The position numbers and the translations under genes are program-made. The notes below the pieces were generated by a model. It was given only the letters and a program-made list of their open reading frames with translations, was not told the DNA's origin and searched no databases. Shown piece after piece: positions 8,712-16,976 of a stretch of 64,000 bases of DNA. The DNA is from Streptomyces griseoviridis (GTDB lineage: Bacteria > Actinomycetota > Actinomycetes > Streptomycetales > Streptomycetaceae), in NCBI RefSeq assembly GCF_005222485.1, contig NZ_CP029078.1:3624001-3688000 (forward strand), in the 5' to 3' direction. Position 1 is the first letter of the stretch. Each line of letters starts with the position of its first letter.

Positions 8712-9686
8712 TCATTTGTGCGGTCCGATGATCTCTAGATCGATGGCCGGAATCCATCCCTCGACGGGGCGCCGCAGCCACCCCTCCGCCTCCGCCAGCT
8801 CGGCCGCGGCCCGGCGCAGCGCCGTGAGACCCCGATGCACCAGCCCCTTTCTCCACACCAGTGACACGAGTGACCACGGGACGGGATCGATCAAGGGCCG
8901 CACCACGGTCCTGGGCATGGCCGGAAAATCCTCTACCGCGAGGACCGGAGTCTGTGTCTTGGCCATGATCCGCTGGAACTCCTCGTCCCCGACGGCCAGC
9001 GGAAGGGGCGGTGCGACGGCGATCCCGCGTCCCTCGAAGAGGTGATGGGCGAGGTCGGTCCACTCCGGCGTGCGCGGATTGCCCGCCCCGGCGTACACCG
9101 TCTCGCCCGCCAGCTCGGCCAGCGGCACCGCGTCGGCGCCGGCCAGCCGGTGGTCGTCGGGCAGCACGATCGCCATCGGCTCGAACCGCACGGGCTGCCC
9201 GTCGAGGCGGTCCCGCAGCGCGGGGCCGAGGCCGGCGAACCGTCCGAACGAGGCGTCCAGGCGCCCGGCGACCAGTTCGGCGGCGGCACCGGTCAGGCCG
9301 CTCTCGTAGCGGGCCATCAGCTCGCAGTCGGCGGCGAGTTCACGGGCCCGGTGCAGCACCCGGCGGCCGGTGACCAGGCCGGGCGAGTTCAAGTCGACGA
9401 GCAGCGGCCGGGGTTCGTCGAACGCGGCGAGCAGCGCGTCCTGCGCGGCCAGCGTCGCACGGGCGAGGGGCAGCAGCCGGTCCCCGTCGGCCGTCAGGGT
9501 GACCTGCCGGGTGGTGCGCACGAACAGCTCGGCGCCCAGCTCCCGTTCGAGCCGCCGCACGTCCCGGCTGAGCGCCTGCTGCGCGAGGTGCAGCCGGGCG
9601 GCGGCCCGCGTGAAGTGCAGCTCCTCGGCGACGGCGACGAAGACGCGCAGCAGCCGAGGGTCGAGGTGGGAGGGGCGGGAGGCCAT
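8712..9686 (-). CDS. LysR-family transcriptional regulator
   Basis: 324 residues with a standard LysR layout. The N-terminal winged helix-turn-helix is LDPRLLRVFVAVAEELHFTRAAARLHLAQQALSRDVRRLERELGAELFVRTTRQVTLTADG (quoted as family consensus positions 7-68 in shorter blocks: FTRAAARLHLAQQALSRDVR is the recognition region). A substrate-binding domain of about 200 residues follows. It is divergent from the MFS gene with 125 bases between starts, suggesting that it controls that transporter. The effector is unknown. LysR proteins usually bind T-N11-A sites in such gaps; none was singled out here. Confidence 0.88.
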   Translation of the reverse strand: MASRPSHLDPRLLRVFVAVAEELHFTRAAARLHLAQQALSRDVRRLERELGAELFVRTTRQVTLTADGDRLLPLARATLAAQDALLAAFDEPRPLLVDLNSPGLVTGRRVLHRARELAADCELMARYESGLTGAAAELVAGRLDASFGRFAGLGPALRDRLDGQPVRFEPMAIVLPDDHRLAGADAVPLAELAGETVYAGAGNPRTPEWTDLAHHLFEGRGIAVAPPLPLAVGDEEFQRIMAKTQTPVLAVEDFPAMPRTVVRPLIDPVPWSLVSLVWRKGLVHRGLTALRRAAAELAEAEGWLRRPVEGWIPAIDLEIIGPHK

Positions 9687-9811
9687 CGGGCGAACCTACC
9701 CCGGCGGCCCGTCCGGCGTCCCGGCCCGGCGCCGATCCACAACCGGGGTGCGTGAATCGGCGCCGGACAGGTGTTGGACCACGCGAACGCCCCCGCGCCA
9801 CGGTGGTGCCC

Positions 9812-11479
9812 ATGCCACGTCCCGACGCCCCCGGTTCCTCTTCCCTTGCCGCTGCCGCTGTCGATGCCGCCGTCGCTACCCGTGCCGCCGGCTCTGCCTC
9901 TGCCGGCGTCTCTACCCGTGCCGCCGGCTCTGCCTCTGTCCCTGCCGATACCTCTGCCGATGGCTCTGCCTCCGTCCCTGCCGATGCCTCTGCCTCTGCC
10001 TCTGCCTCTGCCTCCGCCGCCACCTCCGCCTCTGCCCCTCCCCCGGCCTCCGCCCCTGCCGCCACCTCCGCCTCCGCCCCTGCCGCAGGCTCCGTCTCCG
10101 CCCCTGCCTCCGCCGCCGCCCCCTCCGCCGCCGTCCCCTCCCCCGCCGCCGGCTCCCGCGCCGTCGGCTGCCCCGGCGCTCTCCACCCGCGCCCCGGACC
10201 CCGCACCCTCCTGCACACCGTCACCGCCGACTCCCTCGTCGTCGTCGACCTCGGGCCGCGTACGCGTCGGCCGCTGCGCCCGGCCCGGTCGCCCGGTCCC
10301 TACCGGCGGCTGTTCGCCGTGCCCGGCGCCCGTGCCTTCACCGCCGCGAACCTGGTCGCCCGGCTGCCGATGGGCATGTTCAGCGTGAGCGCGGTCGTGA
10401 TGATCGCCGGGACGCGCGGCTCGTACGCCCTGGCCGGGGCCGTCACCGCGACCGGCCTCGCGGCGACGGCGGTCGTCGCGCCCTGGATCGCCCGGCTGGT
10501 CGACCGGCACGGCCAGGCCAGGATCGCCGTCCCGGCGACGGTGTGCGCGGTGCTGGGCTCGCTGTCGCTGCTGCTGTGCGTACGCGTCGGCGCCCCCGAC
10601 TGGACCCTGTTCGCCTCCTACGCGGCCACCGCCACCACCCCCAACACCGGTGGCATGTCCCGCGCCCGCTGGGCCCTGCTGCTCGACGGCGACGAACGCG
10701 CGCTGCACAGCGCGCAGGCCTTCGAGCAGGCCGCCGACGAACTCTGCTTCATGCTGGGCCCGGTCCTCGCGGCCCTGCTGTGCGGCACGTTCTTCCCGGA
10801 GGCGGGCACGCTGGTCGCGGCGGTGCTGCTGCTCACCGGGGTGCTGGCCTTCGCCGCGCAGCGCGCCACCGAGCCGCCCGCGCACGGACGGGTGCGGGGC
10901 GGCTCCCCGCTCCGCTCCCCCGGCATACCGCCACTGCTCGCCGTCTGCCTGGCGCTCGGCGTGGTGTTCGGGGCGATGGAGGTGGTGACGATCGCCTTCG
11001 CGGACGACCGCGGCCACCGGTCGGCGGCGGGCGCGGTGTTGGCGCTCCAGGCGGCCGGATCGTGCGCGGCGGGGCTGGTGTTCGGGGCGGTGCGCCCGGC
11101 CGGACCCGCCGCCGCCCGGCTGCCGTGGTGCGTGGCGGCGATGGCGGCCCTGCTGCCGCTGCCGCTGCTCGCGGCGTCGCTGACCGGCTCGCTCGGATGG
11201 CTGGCGCTCGCGCTGCTGGCCGCGGGGACCGCGACCGCGCCGGTGATGGTCACCACCATGACGCTGGTGCGTGAGCGCACCCCGCCTGGCCGCCTCAACG
11301 AGGGCATGACCCTGGCGGTGACCGGCCTGCTCGGCGGTATCGCCTGCGGCTCGGCGGCCGGCGGCTGGACGGCCGAACACCTGGGCCCCGCCTCCGGTTT
11401 CGCCCTCCCGGCGGCAGCGGCGGCGCTGGCCCTCGCGGTGTCCCTCGCGCACCGCCCGCCCCGGCGGCGCCGTCGCTGA
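9812..11479 (+). CDS. MFS transporter with low-complexity N-terminal extension
   Basis: 555 residues from ATG 9812 (GTG 9752 is in frame upstream). The recognisable transporter begins near GPYRRLFAVPGARAFTAANLVARLPMGMFSVS at about residue 165 and has some twelve hydrophobic segments. It contains the MFS loop RLVDRHGQARI and ends in a basic PPRRRRR tail. The first 160 residues are Ala/Ser/Pro repeats from the low-complexity tract and are not typical of MFS proteins; the true start may lie inside or after it, although no good ribosome-binding site was found there. Substrate unknown. The divergent LysR gene is the probable regulator. Confidence 0.78.
   Translation: MPRPDAPGSSSLAAAAVDAAVATRAAGSASAGVSTRAAGSASVPADTSADGSASVPADASASASASASAATSASAPPPASAPAATSASAPAAGSVSAPASAAAPSAAVPSPAAGSRAVGCPGALHPRPGPRTLLHTVTADSLVVVDLGPRTRRPLRPARSPGPYRRLFAVPGARAFTAANLVARLPMGMFSVSAVVMIAGTRGSYALAGAVTATGLAATAVVAPWIARLVDRHGQARIAVPATVCAVLGSLSLLLCVRVGAPDWTLFASYAATATTPNTGGMSRARWALLLDGDERALHSAQAFEQAADELCFMLGPVLAALLCGTFFPEAGTLVAAVLLLTGVLAFAAQRATEPPAHGRVRGGSPLRSPGIPPLLAVCLALGVVFGAMEVVTIAFADDRGHRSAAGAVLALQAAGSCAAGLVFGAVRPAGPAAARLPWCVAAMAALLPLPLLAASLTGSLGWLALALLAAGTATAPVMVTTMTLVRERTPPGRLNEGMTLAVTGLLGGIACGSAAGGWTAEHLGPASGFALPAAAAALALAVSLAHRPPRRRRR
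9830..10180. repeat. Low-complexity CCTCTGCC-type repeat tract
   Basis: About 350 bases of imperfect short repeats built on GCCTCTGCC and CGCCTCCGCC, almost free of G-runs on the plus strand. All three plus frames stay open and give Ala-Ser, Pro-Leu or Leu/Arg/Cys-rich peptides, so coding cannot be judged by openness alone. The tract falls at the 5' end of the MFS gene and, if translated, adds an Ala/Ser/Pro-rich cytoplasmic leader. Slippage-type expansion is the likely origin. Confidence 0.75.
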
Positions 11480-11494
11480 ATCCCGTCAGGACCA

Positions 11495-11523
11495 TTGACG
11501 CGCCCCGTGCCCGCACCTACGGT
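11495..11523 (+). promoter_or_regulatory. Vegetative-type promoter of the alpha-xyloside operon
   Basis: TTGACG (11495-11500), a 17-base spacer, and TACGGT (11518-11523) fit the Streptomyces housekeeping sigma consensus closely. Transcription would start near 11530, inside the first palindromic operator. Confidence 0.72.
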
Positions 11524-11527
11524 CCCC

Positions 11528-11566
11528 CGTCGAAGCGCTTCGACGTCACGCATCGAATCGATTCGA
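11528..11566. promoter_or_regulatory. Tandem LacI-type operators
   Basis: Two perfect palindromes: an 18-bp one at 11528-11545 (CGTCGAAGCGCTTCGACG) and a 14-bp one at 11553-11566 (TCGAATCGATTCGA). Their centres are 23 bp apart and each has the central CG typical of LacI-family operators. They overlap and follow the predicted transcription start of an operon whose last gene encodes a LacI-family protein, so they are its likely binding sites for substrate-induced release. Confidence 0.72.
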
Positions 11567-11621
11567 CGGACCCGCGTGACGCCCGCCACCCCTCCCATCC
11601 GCATTCCCCTGGAGGACATGG

Positions 11622-12929
11622 ATGTTGACGGCACGAAGGCGTACGGCACGGCGGCTGACCACGCTCACGGCGGCGGCGCTCTGCGGCGCCCTGCTGCTGA
11701 GCGCGTGCGGCGGCTCGGACAGCGGGTCGGGCGACGCCAAGACGCTCAGGCTCTGGCACTACGAGGGCCCCGACAGCGCGATGGGCGTGGCCTGGAACGC
11801 GGCGATCAAGGAGTTCGAGGCCCAACACCCGGGCGTGCAGGTGAAGTTCGAGGAGAAGGGGTTCGAGCAGATCCAGAAGACCGCGCCCATGGTCCTGAAC
11901 TCCTCCGACGCCCCCGACCTGATGGAGTACAACAAGGGCAACGCGACCGCGGGCCAGCTCTCCAAGCAGGGCCTGCTGACCGATCTGGGCGCCGAGGTGA
12001 CCGCGCGCGGCTGGGACAAGAAGCTCAGCGCGGCCGTCGCCACGACCAGCAGGTACGACGCGAACGGCGTGATGGGCTCGGGCAAGTGGTACGGGGTGCC
12101 CGACTACGCCGAGTACACGATGGTGTTCTACAACAAGGACCTCTTCGCCAAGTACGGGATCGCCCGGCCGAAGACGTTCGACGAACTGACCGCCGCCATG
12201 GACGCGTTCGTGAAGAAGGGCGTCACCCCGCTCGCCAACGCGGGCGCCGAGTACGTCGCCCAGCAGTACCTGTACCAGCTGGCCCTGTCGAAGGCCGACC
12301 GGTCCTGGGTCGACTCCTACCAGCTCTACCAGGGGAAGACCGACTTCCACGACCCGGCCTGGACGTACGCGGCCGACACCTTCGCCGACTGGGTCAGGAA
12401 GGGGTACATCAGCAAGAAGTCGACCGGCACCAAGGCCGAGGACGCGGGCGTCTCCTGGATCCAGGGCAAGGCACCGATCCTGTTCTCCGGCAGCTGGTGG
12501 TACGGCCGCTTCCAGAGCGAGGCGAAGTTCGACTGGGACAGCGGCCTGTGGCCGGGGTCGGAGCTGACCCTCGGCTCGGGCGGCAACCTCTGGGTGGTGC
12601 CGAAGAACGCGAAGAACAAGGAACTCGCCTACGACTTCATCGACATCACCCTGTCGAAGAAGATCCAGAACCTGCTCGGCGACAAGGGCGGGGTCCCGGT
12701 CGCGGCCGACGCCTCCGCCGTCACCGACCCCCGCGCCAAGGCGCTGATCGAGAACTTCAACGCGCTCTCCGACAGGGACGGTCTGGCCTTCTACCCGGAC
12801 TGGCCGGTCAACGGCTTCTACGACGTCCTCGTCTCCGAGACCCAGAAGCTGATGACGGGCGCCGAGAAACCGGACGGCTACCTCAGCGCCCTCCAGAAGG
12901 CGTACGACAAGGGCGTACCGCAGCGATGA
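11622..12929 (+). CDS. ABC sugar transporter substrate-binding lipoprotein
   Basis: 435-residue family-1 solute-binding protein. The N-terminus has a basic stretch, a hydrophobic core and a lipobox (ALLLSACGG), predicting a lipid-anchored extracellular receptor. The mature part has the usual sugar-binding features: LRLWHYEGPDSA, EFEAQHPGVQVKFEE, YAEYTMVFYNKDLFAKYG, and ILFSGSWWYG. GGAGGA at 11611-11616 gives a good ribosome-binding site for ATG 11622. The gene heads an operon with two permeases, an alpha-xylosidase and a LacI regulator, so an alpha-xylose-containing oligosaccharide (for example from xyloglucan) is the likely ligand. Its stop overlaps the permease start (ATGA). Confidence 0.92.
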   Translation: MLTARRRTARRLTTLTAAALCGALLLSACGGSDSGSGDAKTLRLWHYEGPDSAMGVAWNAAIKEFEAQHPGVQVKFEEKGFEQIQKTAPMVLNSSDAPDLMEYNKGNATAGQLSKQGLLTDLGAEVTARGWDKKLSAAVATTSRYDANGVMGSGKWYGVPDYAEYTMVFYNKDLFAKYGIARPKTFDELTAAMDAFVKKGVTPLANAGAEYVAQQYLYQLALSKADRSWVDSYQLYQGKTDFHDPAWTYAADTFADWVRKGYISKKSTGTKAEDAGVSWIQGKAPILFSGSWWYGRFQSEAKFDWDSGLWPGSELTLGSGGNLWVVPKNAKNKELAYDFIDITLSKKIQNLLGDKGGVPVAADASAVTDPRAKALIENFNALSDRDGLAFYPDWPVNGFYDVLVSETQKLMTGAEKPDGYLSALQKAYDKGVPQR

Positions 12930-13894
12930 CGGTCACCGTCGAGGAGGGCACGCGGGCCGCGGGCCGCAGCCGGCCGGACGGCCCGCGCCGCCCCCGCCCG
13001 CGCGAGTCGTACGCGCTGTTCCTGCTGCCCGGGGTGCTCGCCTTCCTGGCCGTCGTCATCGTGCCGTTCCTGATGAACACCGGGGTGAGCTTCACCGAGT
13101 GGCAGGGCATCGGCACCCCGAAGTGGACCGGCCTCGCCAACTACCGTGAGCTGCTGGACGATGCGGAGTTCTGGGCGTCGTTCCGGCACAGCCTGTTCAT
13201 GGTGGTCGCGATGGCCGCCGTCCCGACCGCGATCGGACTCGTGCTGGCCGCGGCCCTGTTCGACTACGTCGCCAAGCACCTCGGTGCCCGCGTCGCCGCC
13301 GTCCTGCGGGCCTGCTTCTATCTGCCGCAGGTGCTGCCGATCGCGGTCGCCGGCATCGTCTGGAGCTGGATCCTCGCCCCCGACAACGGCTCCCTGAACG
13401 CCCTGCTGAAGGCGGTCGGCCTCGGCTCCTGGCAGCAGGACTGGCTCGGCGACCCGGATCTCGCCCTGTACAGCGTGATGGCCGTGATGGTGTGGGTGCA
13501 GATCGGCTTCCCGCTGGTGGTGTTCATGGCGGGCCTGCAACGCGTCGACCCGCAGCTGTACGAGGCCGCCGAACTGGACGGCGCCGGCTGGTGGCGCCGG
13601 TTCTGGCACATCACGCTGCCGCAGATCCGCCCGGAGACCTCTGTCGTCCTCACCTGGTGCACGATCGCCGCGCTCAAGGTGTTCGGCGCGGTGTACGTGC
13701 TGACCAAGGGCGGTCCCGGCGGCGCCACCGACGTCCCGTCGTACTTCTCCTTCTCGACGTTCTTCGAGAAGACGCAGGTCGGCTACGGCGCCGCGATCTC
13801 CACCGTGCTCACCGTGCTGATCCTGGCCCTCTCCCTGGTCGGCCTGCGGTTGCAGACCCGCGCCGAGGACACCGCGGAAGGAGTCCGCGCATGA
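12926..13894 (+). CDS. ABC sugar permease, MalF type
   Basis: 322-residue inner-membrane permease. It starts at ATG 12926 inside the preceding stop codon. After a basic, Pro/Arg-rich cytoplasmic leader come six or so hydrophobic segments (YALFLLPGVLAFLAVVIVPFLMNTGVSF at the first). The EAA loop that docks the ATPase reads YEAAELDGAGWWRRFWHITLPQIRP. It pairs with the MalG-type permease that follows with an ATGA overlap. No ATPase gene is in the operon, as is common for Streptomyces sugar importers that share the MsiK ATPase. Confidence 0.92.
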   Translation: MTVTVEEGTRAAGRSRPDGPRRPRPRESYALFLLPGVLAFLAVVIVPFLMNTGVSFTEWQGIGTPKWTGLANYRELLDDAEFWASFRHSLFMVVAMAAVPTAIGLVLAAALFDYVAKHLGARVAAVLRACFYLPQVLPIAVAGIVWSWILAPDNGSLNALLKAVGLGSWQQDWLGDPDLALYSVMAVMVWVQIGFPLVVFMAGLQRVDPQLYEAAELDGAGWWRRFWHITLPQIRPETSVVLTWCTIAALKVFGAVYVLTKGGPGGATDVPSYFSFSTFFEKTQVGYGAAISTVLTVLILALSLVGLRLQTRAEDTAEGVRA

Positions 13895-14715
13895 CCGTCG
13901 CGCTGCGCCGCTACCCGGTGCTCGCCGCCCTCTGCCTCGCGGCCCTCTTCATGGTCGTGCCGTTCCTGATCGTCGCCGTCAACGCGGTCAAGTCGCCCGC
14001 CGAGTACGCGGCGAACGGCCCGCTCAGCCTGCCCGACGGCCTCTACCTGGACGGCATCGAGGACTTCTGGAACCGGGTCGACTACGGGCGGAAACTGCTC
14101 AACTCCGTGCTGATCAGCGGCTCGGTGGCGGTCCTCGCCGCCGTCCTGTCGCTGCTGAACGCGTACGCGATCGGCATCGGCCGGATCAGGGGCCGCGCCT
14201 GGGTGCTCGCCTTCTTCGTGCTGGCGAACATGCTCCCACAGGAGGCGCTGGTCTACCCCGTCTACTACCTGAGCAAGCAGACCGGTCTCTACGACACCCG
14301 GCTCAGCGTCATCATCGTCTTCACGGTGGTCCAGGCCGCCTTCGGGACGTATCTGCTCTCCTCGGTGCTCGGCCGGTTCCCGCGCGAGATCATCGAGGCG
14401 GCCCGGATCGACGGCGCGAGCCGGTGGCAGATCCTGTGGCGGATCGTGGTCCCGGTCAGCCGCCCGACCCTCGGGGTGCTGCTGGTGTTCTTCTTCATCT
14501 GGACCTGGAACGAGTTCCTGCTGCCGCTGGTCATGCTGATCTCCAACGACAACCAGACCGTCTCGGTCGCCCTCGGCGTCCTCCAGGGGCAGCGGCTGAT
14601 GGACGCCACGATGACCAACGCGGCCGCCCTGCTCGGTGTCCTGCCCGCGCTCGTGTTCTTCCTCGTCTTCCAGCGCACGCTCACCCGCGGCATCGCGGTG
14701 GGCGCCGTCAAGTAA
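13891..14715 (+). CDS. ABC sugar permease, MalG type
   Basis: 274-residue partner permease. It starts at ATG 13891 overlapping the previous stop. Hydrophobic segments begin at YPVLAALCLAALFMVVPFLIVAVNAVKSP. The EAA loop is IEAARIDGASRWQILWRIVVPVSRP, and the C-terminus FQRTLTRGIAVGAVK is typical of the MalG family. The alpha-xylosidase start follows after 11 bases. It would form a heterodimer channel with the upstream permease and use an ATPase encoded elsewhere. Confidence 0.92.
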   Translation: MTVALRRYPVLAALCLAALFMVVPFLIVAVNAVKSPAEYAANGPLSLPDGLYLDGIEDFWNRVDYGRKLLNSVLISGSVAVLAAVLSLLNAYAIGIGRIRGRAWVLAFFVLANMLPQEALVYPVYYLSKQTGLYDTRLSVIIVFTVVQAAFGTYLLSSVLGRFPREIIEAARIDGASRWQILWRIVVPVSRPTLGVLLVFFFIWTWNEFLLPLVMLISNDNQTVSVALGVLQGQRLMDATMTNAAALLGVLPALVFFLVFQRTLTRGIAVGAVK

Positions 14716-14726
14716 GGACCCCCCAC

Positions 14727-16976
14727 GTGAAGTTCAGCGACGGCTACTGGCTGCTGCGCGAGGGCGTCACCGCGGCCCACCCGGCCGAGGTCCTCGATGT
14801 CCACGCCACCGACCGCACCCTGGAGATCCACGCGCCGACCCAGCCCATCAGGCACCGCGGCGACCTGCTGAAGGGGCCGGTCATGACGATCGGCGCGCAC
14901 ACCCCGATGCCCGACGTCATCGGCGTCACCCTCACCCACTTCGCGGGCGAGGACCCGCCAGGGCCCGAATTCGACCTGCGGCAGCAGGAGTTCACCCCGG
15001 ACATCGCCTACGACGACGAGCACGCGACCCTCACCTCGGGGGCGCTGTCGGTCCGCTTCGCGCGCACCGGACCCTGGCAGGTCGACTTCCTCGCGCACGG
15101 CCGCACCCTCACCGACAGCGGCCGCAAGGGCATGGGGATCATGCGGGACGCCACCGGCACCCACCATCTGCGCGACCAACTCGGCCTGGGCGTGGGCACC
15201 TCCGTGTACGGCCTCGGGGAGAGGTTCGGTCCGCTCGTCAAGAACGGCCAGGTGGTGGACATCTGGAACGCCGACGGCGGCACCGCCACCGAACAGGCCT
15301 ACAAGAACGTCCCGTTCTACCTGACGGACGCCGGCTACGGCGTCTTCGTCGACCACCCGGGCAAGGTGTCCTTCGAGGTCGGCTCGGAGACGGTGTCCCG
15401 GGTCCAGTTCAGCGTGCCGGGCCAGCGGCTGACGTACTACGTCATCTACGGGCCCACCCCCAAGGACATCCTCCGCAAGTACACCGCCCTCACCGGCCGG
15501 CCCGCCCTGCCGCCCGCCTGGTCGTTCGGGCTGTGGCTGTCGACGTCGTTCACCACGTCCTACGACGAGAAGACCGTGACGTCCTTCATCGACGGCATGC
15601 GGGAACGCGAACTCCCGCTCTCCGTCTTCCACTTCGACTGCTTCTGGATGCGCGAGTTCCAGTGGTGCGACTTCACCTGGGACCCGCGCGTCTTCCCCGA
15701 CCCGGAAGGCATGCTGGCCCGCCTCAAGGAGCGCGGACTGCGCGTCTGCGTGTGGATCAACCCGTACATCGCGCAGCGCTCCCCGCTGTTCGCCGAGGGC
15801 AAGGCGCTCGGCCATCTGCTGCGCCGTCCGGACGGCGGCGTCTGGCAGTGGGACCTGTGGCAGCCCGGCATGGCCCTGGTCGACTTCACCAGCCCCGCCG
15901 CCCGCGACTGGTACGCGGCCAAACTCCAGGCCCTGCTCGACCAGGGCGTCGACTGCTTCAAGACCGACTTCGGCGAGCGGGTCCCCCTCGACGTGGCCTG
16001 GTCCGACGGCTCCGACCCGGAACGGATGCACAACCACTACGCCTACCTCTACAACCAGACCGTCTTCGAGGTGCTGCGCCGGAACCGCGGTGACGGCGAC
16101 GCCGTCGTCTTCGCCCGCTCCGCGACCGTCGGCGGCCAGCGGTTCCCGGTGCACTGGGGCGGCGACTGCGAGGCCAGCTACCCGTCGATGGCCGAGTCGC
16201 TGCGCGGCGGACTCTCCCTCGGCCTCTCCGGCTTCGGCTACTGGAGCCACGACATCGGCGGCTTCGAGGGCACCCCCACGCCCGCCCTGTTCAAACGCTG
16301 GCTCGCCTTCGGCCTGCTCTCCTCGCACAGCAGGCTGCACGGCTCGTCCTCGTACCGGGTGCCCTGGCTCTTCGACGAGGAGTCGGTGGACGTCCTGCGC
16401 CGCTTCACCCGCCTCAAGCTCAGCCTGATGCCCTACCTGTACGAGGCCGCCCGCACCGCGCACACCGAGGGCGTCCCCATGATGCGGGCGATGGTCCTCG
16501 AGTTCCCCGACGACCCCGGCTGCGCCCACCTGGAACGCCAGTTCATGCTCGGCCCCGACCTGCTGGTCGCGCCGGTCTTCGACGACGAGGGAGACGTCTC
16601 CTACTACGTGCCCGAGGGCACCTGGACCCACCTGCTGACCGGCGGGACGGTGACCGGGCCGCGCTGGACCCGTGAACGGCACGGGTTCGACAGCGTGCCG
16701 CTGCTGGTGCGCCCCGGCGCGGTGATCCCGGTCGGCGCGGTGGACGACCGGCCCGACTACGACCACGCCGACGACGTCACCCTGCGCGCGTTCGGCCTCG
16801 CCCGCGGCGCCCAGGTGACGGTGGCGGTGGGCGCCGTCACCTTCACCGTCGCCCGGGAGGGCGACACCCTGCGGGCGAGCTGCGCCGACCCCGCCGCGCC
16901 CTGGGGCCTGGCCGCAGGGGACCGGGAGGTCAGGGCGGCGGCCGGGACCGGGTTCCTCACCCTGGAGCTGTCCTGA
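14727..16976 (+). CDS. Alpha-xylosidase, glycoside hydrolase family 31 (YicI type)
   Basis: 749-residue cytoplasmic retaining glycosidase expected to release alpha-linked xylose from imported oligosaccharides such as isoprimeverose. The nucleophile is D414 in KTDFGE and the acid/base is D480 in HWGGDCEA; both sit almost where they do in E. coli YicI. Other family marks are YGLGERFGPLVKNGQ, SFGLWLSTSFTTSYDE and FHFDCFWMREFQWCDFTWD. The GTG at 14727 (VKFSDGYWLLREGVTA) is chosen because the family begins there. The length matches YicI-type enzymes. The stop overlaps the LacI start (TGATG), which places it firmly in the importer operon. Confidence 0.93.
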   Translation: MKFSDGYWLLREGVTAAHPAEVLDVHATDRTLEIHAPTQPIRHRGDLLKGPVMTIGAHTPMPDVIGVTLTHFAGEDPPGPEFDLRQQEFTPDIAYDDEHATLTSGALSVRFARTGPWQVDFLAHGRTLTDSGRKGMGIMRDATGTHHLRDQLGLGVGTSVYGLGERFGPLVKNGQVVDIWNADGGTATEQAYKNVPFYLTDAGYGVFVDHPGKVSFEVGSETVSRVQFSVPGQRLTYYVIYGPTPKDILRKYTALTGRPALPPAWSFGLWLSTSFTTSYDEKTVTSFIDGMRERELPLSVFHFDCFWMREFQWCDFTWDPRVFPDPEGMLARLKERGLRVCVWINPYIAQRSPLFAEGKALGHLLRRPDGGVWQWDLWQPGMALVDFTSPAARDWYAAKLQALLDQGVDCFKTDFGERVPLDVAWSDGSDPERMHNHYAYLYNQTVFEVLRRNRGDGDAVVFARSATVGGQRFPVHWGGDCEASYPSMAESLRGGLSLGLSGFGYWSHDIGGFEGTPTPALFKRWLAFGLLSSHSRLHGSSSYRVPWLFDEESVDVLRRFTRLKLSLMPYLYEAARTAHTEGVPMMRAMVLEFPDDPGCAHLERQFMLGPDLLVAPVFDDEGDVSYYVPEGTWTHLLTGGTVTGPRWTRERHGFDSVPLLVRPGAVIPVGAVDDRPDYDHADDVTLRAFGLARGAQVTVAVGAVTFTVAREGDTLRASCADPAAPWGLAAGDREVRAAAGTGFLTLELS

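Noticed and set aside
9494..11452. A 652-codon minus-strand frame through the low-complexity tract
   Set aside because: It is mostly Gly/Arg repeats from the antisense of the tract and of the MFS gene, and it runs into the LysR gene in the wrong frame.
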